Source: Volvariella volvacea V23 (lineage: Eukaryota; Basidiomycota; Agaricomycetes; Agaricales; Pluteaceae). Taken from it: DNA of 64,000 nucleotides. This document shows positions 11,990-22,590 of the stretch, piece by piece. A program made the translations under genes and the position numbers. Within the stretch, counting starts at the first letter, position 1. Each line of letters begins with the position of its first letter. Where the stretch lies: assembly GCA_000349905.1 (NCBI GenBank), contig KB722736.1, positions 527,472 to 591,471 on the forward strand. The letters are read 5' to 3'. The notes under the pieces are model-generated. The model was not told the origin of the DNA. It did not search any database and worked only from the letters and a program-made list of their open reading frames with translations.

Positions 11990-12610
11990 ATGAAGGCCTC
12001 TCTACTTCTTGCATCCCTCCTTTCTGCCACCGTCGTGGCTGCTGCCCCCACCGAAGACTGGAAATACAGCGTCGGTTGGGATGGTACCGTCTTGCCACCA
12101 ACTGCCATCGGCACTCCCATCGACAATTCTACCGACTTGGAGGTGAGGCTCTATTCATACCTCTCGGGTCCGGTCTTTGTGTTAAACAGCGATTACATAG
12201 AAACGTGTACCCGGAGGTGTTTTCATTTGTGAGAACATCAATTGGGGCCCGCCATGCGGGTATGCTGTTCAACCCCTGGGCGTGTGCATCGTCTTGGGCG
12301 ATGACTGGAAGAACAAGATTTCAAGCTTTGGACCAGACCCTGGTGCTATTTGCTTCGGTATGTACGATGACCATGCATAGAGATCGGACTTGACCACAAA
12401 TCTTCTTGTATTGCGCGACTTTAGGCTACAGGTCTGTATCCCACCCTCCTGGTTGACATCTCGTCGTGACCTAATACTTTTCTTTCCAGCCAAAACTCTT
12501 GCTCGCAGGCTCAATGGTCCTTCACTTACCCGGGCGACGCAACTGGTGGTCTCGGCACCAGCGAACCCTGGAATGACCAACTGACCAACTTTATGTGCTA
12601 TCCACTCTGA
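11990..12610 (+). CDS. secreted six-cysteine pre-pro-protein, copy A
   Basis: Exons 11990-12142, 12201-12357, 12425-12431 and 12490-12610; 145 residues. Exon 3 is only 7 nt (GCTACAG) and keeps the frame. Residues 1-19 form a signal peptide. Residues 20-51 look like a propeptide ending LEKR, a classic Kex2 cleavage site (K52-R53). The mature part (54-145) has six cysteines (61, 70, 80, 102, 110, 142) and a block NKISSFGPDPG that recalls the beta/gamma-crystallin (N/D)xxSS motif. I infer an abundant small secreted protein of the wall or medium. The same exon lengths (153, 157, 7, 121) occur in the inverted copy at 13263-13886, with which this gene converges. Function unknown. Confidence 0.85.
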
Positions 12611-13262
12611 TTGTCGGTGAGTCGGGCGGACCTTGTTAGTTCTTCGAAGTCGTAGTAATCATGATCTCATAGGAAGCAGGTCCAACTTTTCAAGTTAATA
12701 TTATGCATGTATATATGTATCTCGGTTGTCTGTGTTCCCTTCATTAAATAAGAACGATAGCAAATTGTATGTGAATTAAGATTCTATTATTGATGGCAAC
12801 CCCAATGTACTACTCGTCACGGCGCCCTGAACCTACCTTACACGTCAAACCTTAATGGCGCAGTATCACACAATCGAAGGGCAGTCGGCAGACGCAATTA
12901 TCCTGCTCTTCTCAACTTGGCAAAAAATCGAAATTAGCCTTCGCCACAGTGGGTGTGCATTGTCACGCCGCATCCCGTAACTTATGCCGCGCTAACTGTA
13001 GGCTGGAGAGTTAATAAGTGTCGCTCAGTTTTACCTCGAGTTATACCCCGTTTTTAATCCTGAATGAAGACTCCTGACACAAATCACGACACTTCCCTAA
13101 CAAGGCGTGTGCAGAATGCCAGTGAGACACAATATTTAACCCGCATAATGCACAATATTCAAATATTCCTATCAGACAAGAGAAGCTACAGCATCCCAAA
13201 TATATGAATAACATATGTCACGCTATTTTCTAGTTGGGTCCGTTAATAGAAGGTTTGGGCAA
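12611..13262. other. intergenic between two convergent paralogs
   Basis: AT-rich spacer of 652 bp lying tail to tail between copies A and B. It should contain both 3' ends. I see no gene and no long inverted repeat beyond the genes themselves. Confidence 0.5.
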
Positions 13263-13886
13263 TTATCGGCCATAACACATAAAGTTGGTCATTTGGTCAT
13301 CCCATGGCTCGGATGTACCCCAACCGCCAGTTGCATCTCCGGGGTAGGTGAAGGACCATTGAGCTTGCGAGCATGAGTTTTGGCTGGAAAGAAAATCATC
13401 AAGTCATGACGAGATATCAACCAGGAGGGTGGAATACTGACCTGTAGCCTACAGTTGTGCAATGCAGCAAGAAATTTTGTGGTCAATGTCCGATCTCTAC
13501 GCATACTCATTACACGTACCGAAGCAAATTGCACCAGGGTCTGGTCCGAAGCTTGAAATCTTGTTCTTCCAATCGTCGCCCAAGACGATGCACACCCCCA
13601 AGGGTTGAACAGCATACCCGCATGGCGGGCCCCAATTGAGGTTCTCGCAGATGTAAACACCTCCGGGGACGCGTTTCTACACCATTGTCGTCATGATGAG
13701 ATTTGGATGAGGATTAATTAGTAGCGTCCTCACCTCCAAGCTGGTGGAATTGTCGATGGGGGTGCCGATGGCGTCTGAGGGCAAGACGGTGCCGTCCCAA
13801 CCGACGGCGTACTTCCAGTCCTCAGTAGGGGCGGCTACTGCGATGGCAGCTGAGACGAGAGGTGCGACGAGGAGAGAGGCCTTCAT
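13263..13886 (-). CDS. secreted six-cysteine pre-pro-protein, copy B
   Basis: Minus-strand mirror of copy A. Exons 13734-13886, 13520-13676, 13442-13448 and 13263-13383 have exactly the same lengths as copy A (153, 157, 7, 121); 145 residues. The micro-exon is again GCTACAG. The protein has a signal peptide (MKASLLVAPLVSAAIAVAA), a propeptide ending LEKR, and the six-cysteine domain with KNKISSFGPDPGA. The C-terminus ends FMCYGR instead of FMCYPL. Introns differ from copy A in length and sequence far more than exons do, so both copies appear to be under selection. The arrangement is an inverted, convergent duplication. Function unknown; extracellular location inferred. Confidence 0.85.
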
Positions 13887-13969
13887 TTGTGATGTGTATG
13901 TGTAACTGCGACGAGTCGAATTTCAGGACTGGGGAACCTGTTGGAGAGCTGCTAGGCTTACTACCATGG

Positions 13970-13977
13970 TTTTTATA
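13970..13977 (-). promoter_or_regulatory. TATA box (TATAAAAA) of copy B
   Basis: On the minus strand TATAAAAA starts 91 nt upstream of the ATG at 13886, almost the same spacing as in copy A (89 nt). Flanking words GGTATAAAAACC are shared with copy A. Confidence 0.6.
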
Positions 13978-15531
13978 CCTGATTTTTTTGCAACGACAAC
14001 GGATGATAGAAAACGTAGAAAACGATATAACGAGAAGATTTTGAGCGCCCATACCCAACGTTGGGGATGTATGGTTTTCGTGAATATTGGAGGCGCTGCT
14101 AATTACCGGCTTTGAGTATTGGTAGCACGCCAAGATATCATAGAAGCAGCTACTCACCGCCCATATCCGATGGTGTATGTACCAATTATGGCAAGCAGGA
14201 TCTGCATCCGTCAGGTTTTTCAAAATCATATTGACGGAAGATGTTAGAACTAACGCCATATTCTTGCATCGCAACGCTTGCTGGGCTCAGAGTGCAGTTC
14301 ATCTGGAAGTTTAACCCTCAATGAGCGATAATAGCATATAGCTATAAGCGTAATTTCAATAAGTAGTCCTTGTGTACGTAGGAAGGATAGTTCCTACCCA
14401 AAAAAAGGTTCACTACCTCCGTCGGTAGTTACGTACTGACAGCACATGCCGTTCATACCAAGTCTACCCATAGGCACGAGAGCTCGTGTTCTCGCGCGTC
14501 AGATGATCAAGGGATGTCACCCGACAAACCAAAGGAGAATGTAAAGCTCGGGTTTGAGGGTTGTGGAGGAGCGCTGGATGGCCCCCGGACCAAATACTCG
14601 CAAATATCCGGACCGCGACCGAGCTGGCGCCGTGATTGGCTGTCTGGTTGTGCTTCTCGTGGGCAAGGGTCAGCTGGGACAAGACCACTCCATGGGGAAT
14701 TCATACAGCGCTCAGTCGTAATTTTGATGCTGGTCCTGTTGTCTGGTTTTGCTGTCTGTGAGCCTGAGGCTCTTGGGAGGTGGATTTAGGTTGGTAGATG
14801 CTTACTTTTGTTCCGCAATTGTAGGAGGGTGACTTGCCCTTGTGGAATTTTTATCTAGCTCTATGGAAATATTGGGCGCCCTTTGTGGAGCTTCTCCGGG
14901 CTGTGCGGCGTCAGATTTTAAAGTGTGGACTGTTCCTGTAATAGCTTTTAACTCGTTTATTGACGTCTGTCTTTTCACTCACAAGTTGACCATACGCACC
15001 ACTTCGGCGAGAGCTACACCCGCTTTTACCTCCTATCGCAAGGTATCAAGTCAGCTTGCCATAATGAAGAACAACTTTTGATTCAGTCTGACTCGACTTC
15101 AAATTTTGCGTTCCGGGTGAGTACGTTTTCGTATCGTCACCGTGATCAGGTTACTCTGGAAAACGCTTTGTCGGTTTTCTTACAGGCAGAATTAGAGCCC
15201 AAAAGTGTAAAATCGACTAGCACTCTGTGTATCGTGCAAAAGAAAGGGATGATGTGTGAAGATGCTCGTCGATTCGCGCGTATATACGATCGGAGGGTCA
15301 AATCTGTCAAACGGTTGACTGCCAATGCAGATTGCCGCGGCCCGGGCGCATCTTTCGAGTTTGACTCTACTCGTACACCAATCCCAGCTCTATCAGACGG
15401 CGACATCCAGCTAAGCTCAAGGCTATACTTCTACCTAGCAAACTTCTTCAAGGCATCCTATTGCACTAGCCCCCCGGAATACCACTTTAGATCGCAAATT
15501 CAATATCTAGCCATCTCAAGTCCCGCCGCCA
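13978..15531. other. intergenic, no supported gene
   Basis: About 1.5 kb with scattered short frames and no recognisable domain. A frame at 15078-15683 overlaps the start of the next secreted-protein gene in another phase and is treated as a shadow. Confidence 0.5.
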
Positions 15532-16278
15532 ATGATTATACTATCCACGCTGTTGCTATTTATCTCATTTCTGACCGCCGGACTGGGTATACCGACCATC
15601 AATGGCAAGAACACACTAGGCGTCGGAGCCGTTTCTCACTCAATGCCACCCGATTCTGGCGATGCGCCGCATTCAAGCGTTAATAACAACCACACGCTGA
15701 GATCGTCGTCTGCAGGATACTCAGACTACTATCAAGTAAGCTTTCTGCCCTTGCATTCTTGTTATCCATTTCGTTGCCGTCCCGTCCATTTGCTCACGGC
15801 GATTCAATACCTATTCTCCAGAGACGCGCCCCAAGTAAAGGTACAATAGGCGGGGTGTACATTTGCGTTGATATCCACTGGGGCGGGAAATGTGGATACG
15901 ATGTTAAGCCGCTTGGGATTTGCATAACCCTCGGCGCGGACTGGAAGAACAAGATCTCGAGTTTTGGGCCTGATCCTGGTACGAATTGCTATGGTACGTT
16001 GCTCGATTTCCTCCTATCCAATCGATGAAGTCTGTATCGTGGGCTCACTCGGGGGTATATTCGACTATCACACTTTGTTGGTTGTAGCGTATAGGTAGGT
16101 TGAACTTGGTATTCGGCTCGATGTGTGGCTTATGGGTGACTTTGTTCGACTTTCAAGCCAGAATTCTTGTACGGAAGCTGAATGGGTGTTTGCATATCCT
16201 GGCGATGATACCGGAGGGTTGGGGACTAATTATCCTTGGAACGACCGTATCACAAATTTTATGTGTGTCATGGCGTAA
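15532..16278 (+). CDS. secreted six-cysteine pre-pro-protein, copy C (longer pro-region)
   Basis: Exons 15532-15735, 15822-15993, 16088-16094 and 16158-16278; 167 residues. The third exon is again 7 nt (CGTATAG) and exon 4 is again 121 nt. A signal peptide (MIILSTLLLFISFLTAGLG) is followed by a longer pro-region that ends in a dibasic site, Arg69-Arg70 (YYQRR). Then comes the Cys domain: GGVYIC, GGKCGY, PLGICITLG, DWKNKISSFGPDPG, SQNSC, TNFMC. All six cysteines of copies A and B are kept. The pro-region shares no clear sequence with A or B, so only its position and processing site are conserved. This is a diverged paralog about 1.6 kb from the A/B pair. Function unknown. Confidence 0.8.
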
Positions 16279-16456
16279 ATCTATGTTATTGTTGCGGGCT
16301 GCGTATGGGTGGCTGCGCTATGGGTTTTTGAATTGAAAATAGTCATATCAGGAATGCGCCTTTCCTAACCGGCGTGCCTGTCAACCAAAGTCCGTTCAAC
16401 TTCGCGGCTATGGCGGGAAACTATCGTGACAGGCACTGACGTCAGTCAAGATATGC

Positions 16457-16464
16457 TATAAAAT
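16457..16464 (+). promoter_or_regulatory. TATA box (TATAAAAT) of caleosin 1
   Basis: TATAAAAT lies 115 nt upstream of the ATG at 16572 and is followed by a pyrimidine-rich stretch (CTCTCTTCG, CTCTGTCTCTTTCC) typical of fungal transcription starts. Confidence 0.45.
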
Positions 16465-16571
16465 CCGCAAGCAGTCTAAAAGCACTCACATCTTCCCGCT
16501 CTCTTCGTCTACTCTGTCTCTTTCCTCTCGCGCTTGAATTTGCCCACCCCGCCTTTGTCAGATAACGAGAA

Positions 16572-17442
16572 ATGGGAGTCCCAGTCGACGGCGCTTCACC
16601 TGCACCCGATCCTATTGGCGATACACGTCCAGGAAGGGCGGCAACTCCTCTCCAAGCCCACGTCGGTTTCTTTGATCGTGATGGCGATGGGGTCATATGG
16701 CCACTAGATACGTAAGTTTTGGTTCTCAATAGACGCGCATATAGGGTGCTCTTCCCTCATCGATGTGTTCAGGTATAAAGGTTTTCGGGAGATTGGGTTC
16801 GGAATCGTCTTGGCGGCCATTTCAATGATTATTATTCATATGGGATTTTCGTACGTATCGCTTCATCTCCCTGGCTGTGCTGCGAGAGACTGATAATGGC
16901 GTTAACATAGCTGGGCGACCTTTGGAACCTGGATTCCAGACCCATATTTCCGGCTCAAGATCAGATATATGCATAGGGTGGGTTCCTCGATTGTCGATTC
17001 ACGCCCAGTCGTTAATCATGTCCACTGGCACGTGTAGGCTAAGCATGGTTCGGATACGGAGGCTTATACCCAAACGGGCGAGTTTGATGAACGGCGATTC
17101 AACACCATCTGGAATATGTATTCCTCTGCCCCTCACAAAGAAATGTCCTTTTGGGAGGGCGTACGCATGCTTTATGGGAATAGAAATGCGTTTGACCTAG
17201 TAAGTGCTGTCTCACCACTGGTATGCTAGCCTTCCTTAATACCTCTTGTTCATAGTTCGGGTGGTTTGCAGCTACGTTTGAGTGGCTGGCCACATACATT
17301 ATGTTATGGCCAGAGAATAGGCGTATGAAGAAGGAGGATGTTAAGGCGGTCTATGATGTGAGTTTTGATCGCTTCCCATTTCGTTAATTTATATTGACTT
17401 GTCCTTTGAGGGTTCGATATTCTACAGGTTGTCTGGGCGTAA
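16572..17442 (+). CDS. caleosin (peroxygenase-type lipid-droplet protein) 1
   Basis: Exons 16572-16711, 16773-16850, 16911-16977, 17038-17199, 17256-17357 and 17428-17442; 187 residues. Caleosins are heme-dependent peroxygenases that sit on lipid droplets and membranes and oxidise unsaturated fatty acids. The EF-hand is at 35-46 (DRDGDGVIWPLD), preceded by the conserved heme-ligand type His30 (AHVGFF). A hydrophobic stretch follows (about 55-75), then WIPDPYF and the second conserved His block, HRAKHGSDT. The C-terminal part has the family pattern FEWLATYIMLWPENRR. The last exon stops at VVWA, eight residues earlier than caleosin 2 (IVWTRAGMAHGV), because of a TAA in the homologous position. 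It is otherwise intact. The first five coding exons match caleosin 2 in length exactly. Confidence 0.85.
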
Positions 17443-18267
17443 GCAGGATTAGATAGAAGTACAGGGTGGTGGAATTACATGTCTGGTAAATGTCGTTTAG
17501 AATGGTGAAAATAGTAGGATTGGCGTTCGCGTGCAATAGATCGCAGGTCGTGCTCCGTTGGCAATGTTAAAATATACGATCAAGGTATCATAGACCTTGG
17601 GGGGTGCCATTCCAGGTGTGATAGTCGCCCTATGCCACTTTGGCGCACCATGCTCTAACCCTACAGCTCTCATAGCTAGCTCCACGTATGTTGGGTTTTG
17701 AGTAAACTTGATGGCGTCCTTTGTCCGATTGTTGACGATATCCACTATACATTTTTCGTAAATGTCGTCGTTCACAGGCTGTCCATATGCCGATGGGAGC
17801 CCAATCCCTACCACAGCAAAATTAGACATTGACACTGGGAAAAGCAGTAATAATAATACTCGCCCAACCACCCAAACATTTCATCGATGGCTTGCTCTTT
17901 TTACCGCGGGTACAGCGACGCAAACAAGCAATCATTGAAAGCAAAAGGGGGACCCGGGAAACGAGGAGGAAAGAACCTCTGCACGTCCTCGACCTCGAAT
18001 ATCCAGCCGAGTCGGTAAAGGGGAGTTATGCCACGCCGATAGAGCGCAGGTGGATAACTGACGGGTAGGCTCCACGGGTATTTCGTGTAGTAGCACAGGC
18101 TGTGTCAAGGTACTCTAGGGAAGCTGGTGCACTGATGTTTGTTGTTTTTGCTACTTAGGCGCGCACTGATGTGAGGGTGCCGGTGGTTACCTTTGCGGTG
18201 TTCTTAATTGCGTTCTTTGTGGCTCTCTGAGTGATTGCCTTATTATTCACAGCGTTTTTGGTCTCCC

Positions 18268-18742
18268 TGACCGCGTTTTTTGGCCTTTTGACGAGCGATT
18301 GGGTCCATGGATAATGTGAGTCGGAGGTGGTCACGGTCTGAGAAGAGTTAAACAGAGTTGAGTAAATACCGCAAATTCGCAGCCACGGATAACCATGGGG
18401 ATTGCGCAGTACCTGATACTCAAGAGTAGCCCTGTGACGAGCTCCGCGTTGATCGAGAGTCTATCGCAGCGTTCGGCGACGGGCGTTCGACGTGCGACGC
18501 TGACCAAATATTAACATATTAGGTAAGCTAGGATGCGCTGCAGCCGCGGTCTCACAGAAAACCCTCAACCTTACAAGTTTATCGGGAACTTGGTGGTGGC
18601 CATTTCGATGACTGTCACTCATGATCATATGGAGATTTTGTATGTAATTATTAATTATGCTGGCTGCGGGCTGATAAGGGCGTAGATACAGGATTTTCCG
18701 GGTGCTTCAAGATTTTGAATAGTATCATTTCCGGCTGTGGCG
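18268..18742 (+). pseudogene. decayed caleosin relic 1
   Basis: Nucleotide similarity to caleosin exons without a usable frame. GCGATTGGGTCCATGG near 18294 resembles the end of exon 1. At 18572-18640 a block containing TATCGGGAACTTGG and GGCCATTTCGATGA matches exon 2. At 18670-18742 a block ending ATCATTTCCGGCTG matches intron 2 and exon 3. It lies between the two intact caleosins in the same orientation, so I infer an inactivated tandem copy. The flanking 17443-18267 and 18743-19130 show no supported gene. Confidence 0.5.
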
Positions 18743-19130
18743 TGCACGCATGGAGGCTAAACGGGGCACCATCGCCACCAGCAGCGACTTGAATCAAGAG
18801 ACGTCTGTTCTTAATTGGTTCCTCTTATCTCTCGCTCCGATCGTCCTGGGGTTGATACTTGGAATCTATTGTTATTGCGCACTAGTATGTCGCAGTGCAT
18901 TCGAGTCGATACGAATGGAAGGCCAAGATAAGCTCAACAGAGTTATCGGCGATGACTCAGGGCTGCTCGCATGGTGCAGGTCTAGAATCATGGACTCCAG
19001 CCACGGAATTCAGACTCGAAATCACAGTCGCGACGTGTACATTGCATGACGTCAATTATAATGCACGCAGACTACATAAAGCCAGCCTCCCGTCTCACCT
19101 GCTCTCCGTATTTCCCAGTTAATTTTGAAG

Positions 19131-20052
19131 ATGGGAGGCCCAACTTACGGTGCTTCAGCTGCGTCTGAGCCTATTGGCAATACTCGTCCCGGAAGGGCGG
19201 CAACTGCTCTTCAAGCTCATGCTGGTTTCTTCGATTTCGATGGGGATGGTATCATTTGGCCATTAGATACGTGAGTCCTGCTCTCATTTGATGTGCTCAA
19301 AAGCTAACCGAGTGCCGTTTCCTCTGTGGCATGTTTAGGTATCAAGGTTGTCGAGAGATTGGGTTTGGGATTATCTTGGCGACTATGTCGATGATTCTTA
19401 TTCATGTGGCATTTTCGTGAGCACCTTTCCGTCGTGTTTGGTTGTACGAGGAGCTCACTATGACTGCTGCTTCAATACAGCTGGACCACCTGGGGGACGT
19501 GGCTTCCAGACCCATTCTTCCGCCTCAAGATCAAGTTTATGCATAGGGTATGGTTCCTGCATTGGATATCCCATACAAGCTGTTAATCGTGTCCATATAC
19601 CCAGGGAAAGCATGGCTCGGATACGGGTTCTTATACGTACACAGGCGAGTTTGATGAAGCGCGATTCAATGTCAACTGGAATCTGTATTCCTCTCCACCG
19701 CATAAGGACATGTCGTTCTGGGAGGGCGTACGCATGGTTTATGGAAATAGGGATGCTTTTGATCCAGTAAGTTTCATCTCGTCGTGGACATCATTCGTTG
19801 TTGGATATCATTCGTTGTTAACGGCGTGTTGCACAAACAGTATGGCTGGCTTGCTTCTGTGTTTGAGTGGTTGGGTACTTATATTATGTTGTGGCCGGAG
19901 AATGGACGCGTGAAGAAAGGAGAGATTCGTGCGGTATACGATGTAGGTCATTTGTTCCGCTTTATTTTGTGTTTGCATGTTAACTTTCTGTTGGAGGGTT
20001 CTATATTCTATAGATTGTCTGGACGCGAGCAGGAATGGCCCATGGAGTCTGA
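19131..20052 (+). CDS. caleosin (peroxygenase-type lipid-droplet protein) 2
   Basis: Exons 19131-19270, 19339-19416, 19481-19547, 19605-19766, 19841-19942 and 20014-20052; 195 residues. Same intron positions and phases as caleosin 1. The EF-hand is DFDGDGIIWPLD, preceded by AHAGFF with the conserved His. Then come a hydrophobic stretch, WLPDPFF and HRGKHGSDT with the second conserved His. The C-terminal part reads SFWEGVRMVYGNRDAFDP, FEWLGTYIMLWPENGR and the full ending IVWTRAGMAHGV. It is probably a peroxygenase acting on fatty acids at lipid droplets; substrate unknown. The neighbours are caleosin 1 and a relic in tandem, so the gene arose by local duplication. Confidence 0.85.
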
Positions 20053-22239
20053 AACCCATGGTGTGGCACAGCGGGTAGATGCCGCTTAAGTGAAATGGTC
20101 ATAGCAGCAAGTTGAAAGAATGCATTTGTTCTAGATAATAAGGGGTGGTAGTAGAACTTCGTACTTTATTACATTGTAACGCTTGAACAATAAAAGTAGT
20201 GGCATTACTCAAACTCACTCTACATTGGCTGGTTACCTAAATGTGGTGGCCATATCGTTAAGTTCTGCGTCGCACTCTTACGGGTCCTAGGAACGTATGT
20301 CCTGATTAGTCTTGAACACGATGTCTTATTCTATGTGTTAAACCTCGTAAAATAATTGATATGATGCCTCTTAGATTTCTTGCCTTGTTCCTTGGTGTTT
20401 AGGGGCTGAAATAGTTGTGTAGGGCTATCCATCCGAATTTGACAAAAGAGGTGGTAGCAGGGCTATTGCATTGCAATGCGTGCCGGTAGGCAACTAGGCA
20501 GACACCTTCCAAAAATAACGATAGCTTCTCACCTTCCTTCAATAGGCTTAGTAGTAAATACTATTTTGACTAAGCGTATATGACATCTCATCCTGTTCTT
20601 TTGGAATTGGAATTACCAGATGAGGCTTAGTTGATGTGTGCTGTCGACGTTGATAAGGAATTGGTGACCAGCATCCATTTTACATGACAAGTCTTGACAA
20701 GCTTGCAGTGCTACTATTCTACACCTGCACCCTCATCTGTTTGCTTACTTCGCCATGCATCAAGGTGGGGCTCGAAGTTTGAAGCAGCAAAGAATCACGC
20801 TGAGCGACGTGATTAAGCATGTCCCTTTTGTCAAAGGTAGAACGAGGTGGAAGTAGCTGACTGGTATCTGCATTACAACTGGCAAGCACCATGCGGATGT
20901 AGCTGTCGATACTTACTCAGACATAGATACGAATAAGGTGACAATAACTCCAACGTATAAGCCTGCAGGTGGATAGGCTTCAAAAGTTGAATTAAAAAGG
21001 GTAAATCAGAGCCAGAAGTGCATCGAATCCGAGCTGGACGGCATCACAGGTTGACCGTAAATGGAAGATTTGAGGCCGTCTTGGCCGTGGTCGTTATCTA
21101 TTGGCAGTGCTGGCAGGTATATTAATAAGATAGGAGCACCATACATGTGTACCTGTATTCAGGGTGCCAGTCAACTAGCACATTCAGTCTACGGGATCGC
21201 TCATCTCAAGCGCTAAACTCCTACACCACAGCTTCGCGTCCTGTGCGAAGGTACAAGACAAACCTTGGACTTGGACCGAATGGCACGTAGGCACTGGCAT
21301 GGTTCCTCAGCCAGTTTTCCCGCTTGTAGTTGGATTCGCTGCTGTGCTGGAAGATTGTAGGTTGCAATGGGGCAGCATAATGCTGATTCAAACCTCAAGC
21401 CGATGAAGGACCAGAGCTGATGTGACGCACATCGGTGTGGAGTAGAGCGCGCAGTGTGGTGCCAATCATGCCAGTACTAGTAGTTGACTCCAGCTTGGTG
21501 GGTGCTAGCTTGGGCTGAGCTTCCGAGACGAAAACTGAAGACCCCAGATGTGGAGCATTCGGCTATCGGGCGCTCGAGTCGTCCCTGTTGGATTAACAGC
21601 AGTTAATTAATCGTGGATGGAAACTATTACTAGACTGTCACTTTACGGTTGGGGCGTTGAGGGAAATTTCTACTTGAAGAGCTGTAATAAGGGCTTTTGA
21701 GTTGGTGCGGGAATACTGAATACATGCTGAATGTATTCAGGGTTACCGTACCAATTCAAGCCTGAGTTTACGTACATCATGGTGTATGTATTTTGTTAGC
21801 GCGTCAAACTCCATGACGAATTTAATTTCATAATCTTGCTTGATGTCTGCCAGCCGGTCCCCTCGTCTACAGAAGCCTTGAAGCGATAGCCACGCTGTTG
21901 GGCTTCTCATCTCGCACTCAGATGTCAGGAGTGAGTATTCCAACTTGCATCGCAATCGTCCAATCTATGCCTTGAACACTGTCAATATGGGGGTGCCGTC
22001 TTCTAGGGCAGAGAAGGACAGGACATAAAAGGCGACGAAAAGCTTGGGAAGGGCGGCATAGAGATTGAACGGGTTCCTGTGGCAGGTTGCAATGGTCTGT
22101 GCTCTGCTGTGGTCGAAATGGGCTCCCGCAAAGAGTGGCAAAGTACGGAATAGCAAGGAGGCTGACAAGATGAGCACATGCGTTATGGCAGTCAACCCAG
22201 TATGTGTGTGCAATTGCCGCCCGGCCTACGTCCGCTGGC
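20053..22239. other. intergenic, no supported gene
   Basis: About 2.2 kb, AT-rich, with only short frames on either strand and no domain I recognise. No terminal inverted repeats or transposase-like frames were seen. Confidence 0.5.
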
Positions 22240-22437
22240 ACTCCTGATGCGCCTCAGAATGCTATTGTTACAGGTAGCGACGGCAGTGAAGTCACAATGG
22301 ACGATGGTACGACTTTCACTTATAGGAACTCCTTCAGCGGCTACTGGTACTGGGATGAAAATGATTCTTTCAACAACGGTGCACGTCCTCAGTCATGGTC
22401 ACCAGCCCTCAATGAAACGTTTCGCTACGGCATTGAC
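22240..22437 (+). pseudogene. fragment of a GH5 exo-beta-1,3-glucanase
   Basis: One 66-codon stretch reads DGSEVTMDDGTTFTYRNSF then FNNGARPQSWSPALNETFRYGID. It matches the N-terminal signature that precedes the catalytic barrel in fungal GH5 exo-beta-1,3-glucanases, where the next residues are normally R-x-RGVNLGGW. Here the homology stops abruptly after GID and the frame ends within 12 codons. No catalytic part is found downstream. This is a truncated relic, perhaps left by a local rearrangement. There is no start codon at the proper place. Confidence 0.6.
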
Positions 22438-22590
22438 GTGGATAGCGTCATGTCATCGATATGGGTTCTTTGAGATACGATCCAGTTCAAGTTTCATGTC
22501 CAGAGAAGGAAGTGATACATCTGAGGACTAGTAGAACCCACCTCTCCACAGCGCCACCGAAAAAAAAACAGGACTTTCACACAGGCCCGC

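Noticed and set aside
15078..15683. Plus-strand 201-codon frame before and over the start of secreted copy C
   Set aside because: No domain; it overlaps the signal-peptide exon of copy C in a different phase, and copy C has paralog support.
17497..17871. Minus-strand frame of 124 codons with a hydrophobic start, looking like a small secreted protein
   Set aside because: The frame opens right after a TGA, the listed first codon is GTG, and the first real ATG (MSNFAVVG) comes after most of the hydrophobic stretch. No paralog or Cys pattern supports it.
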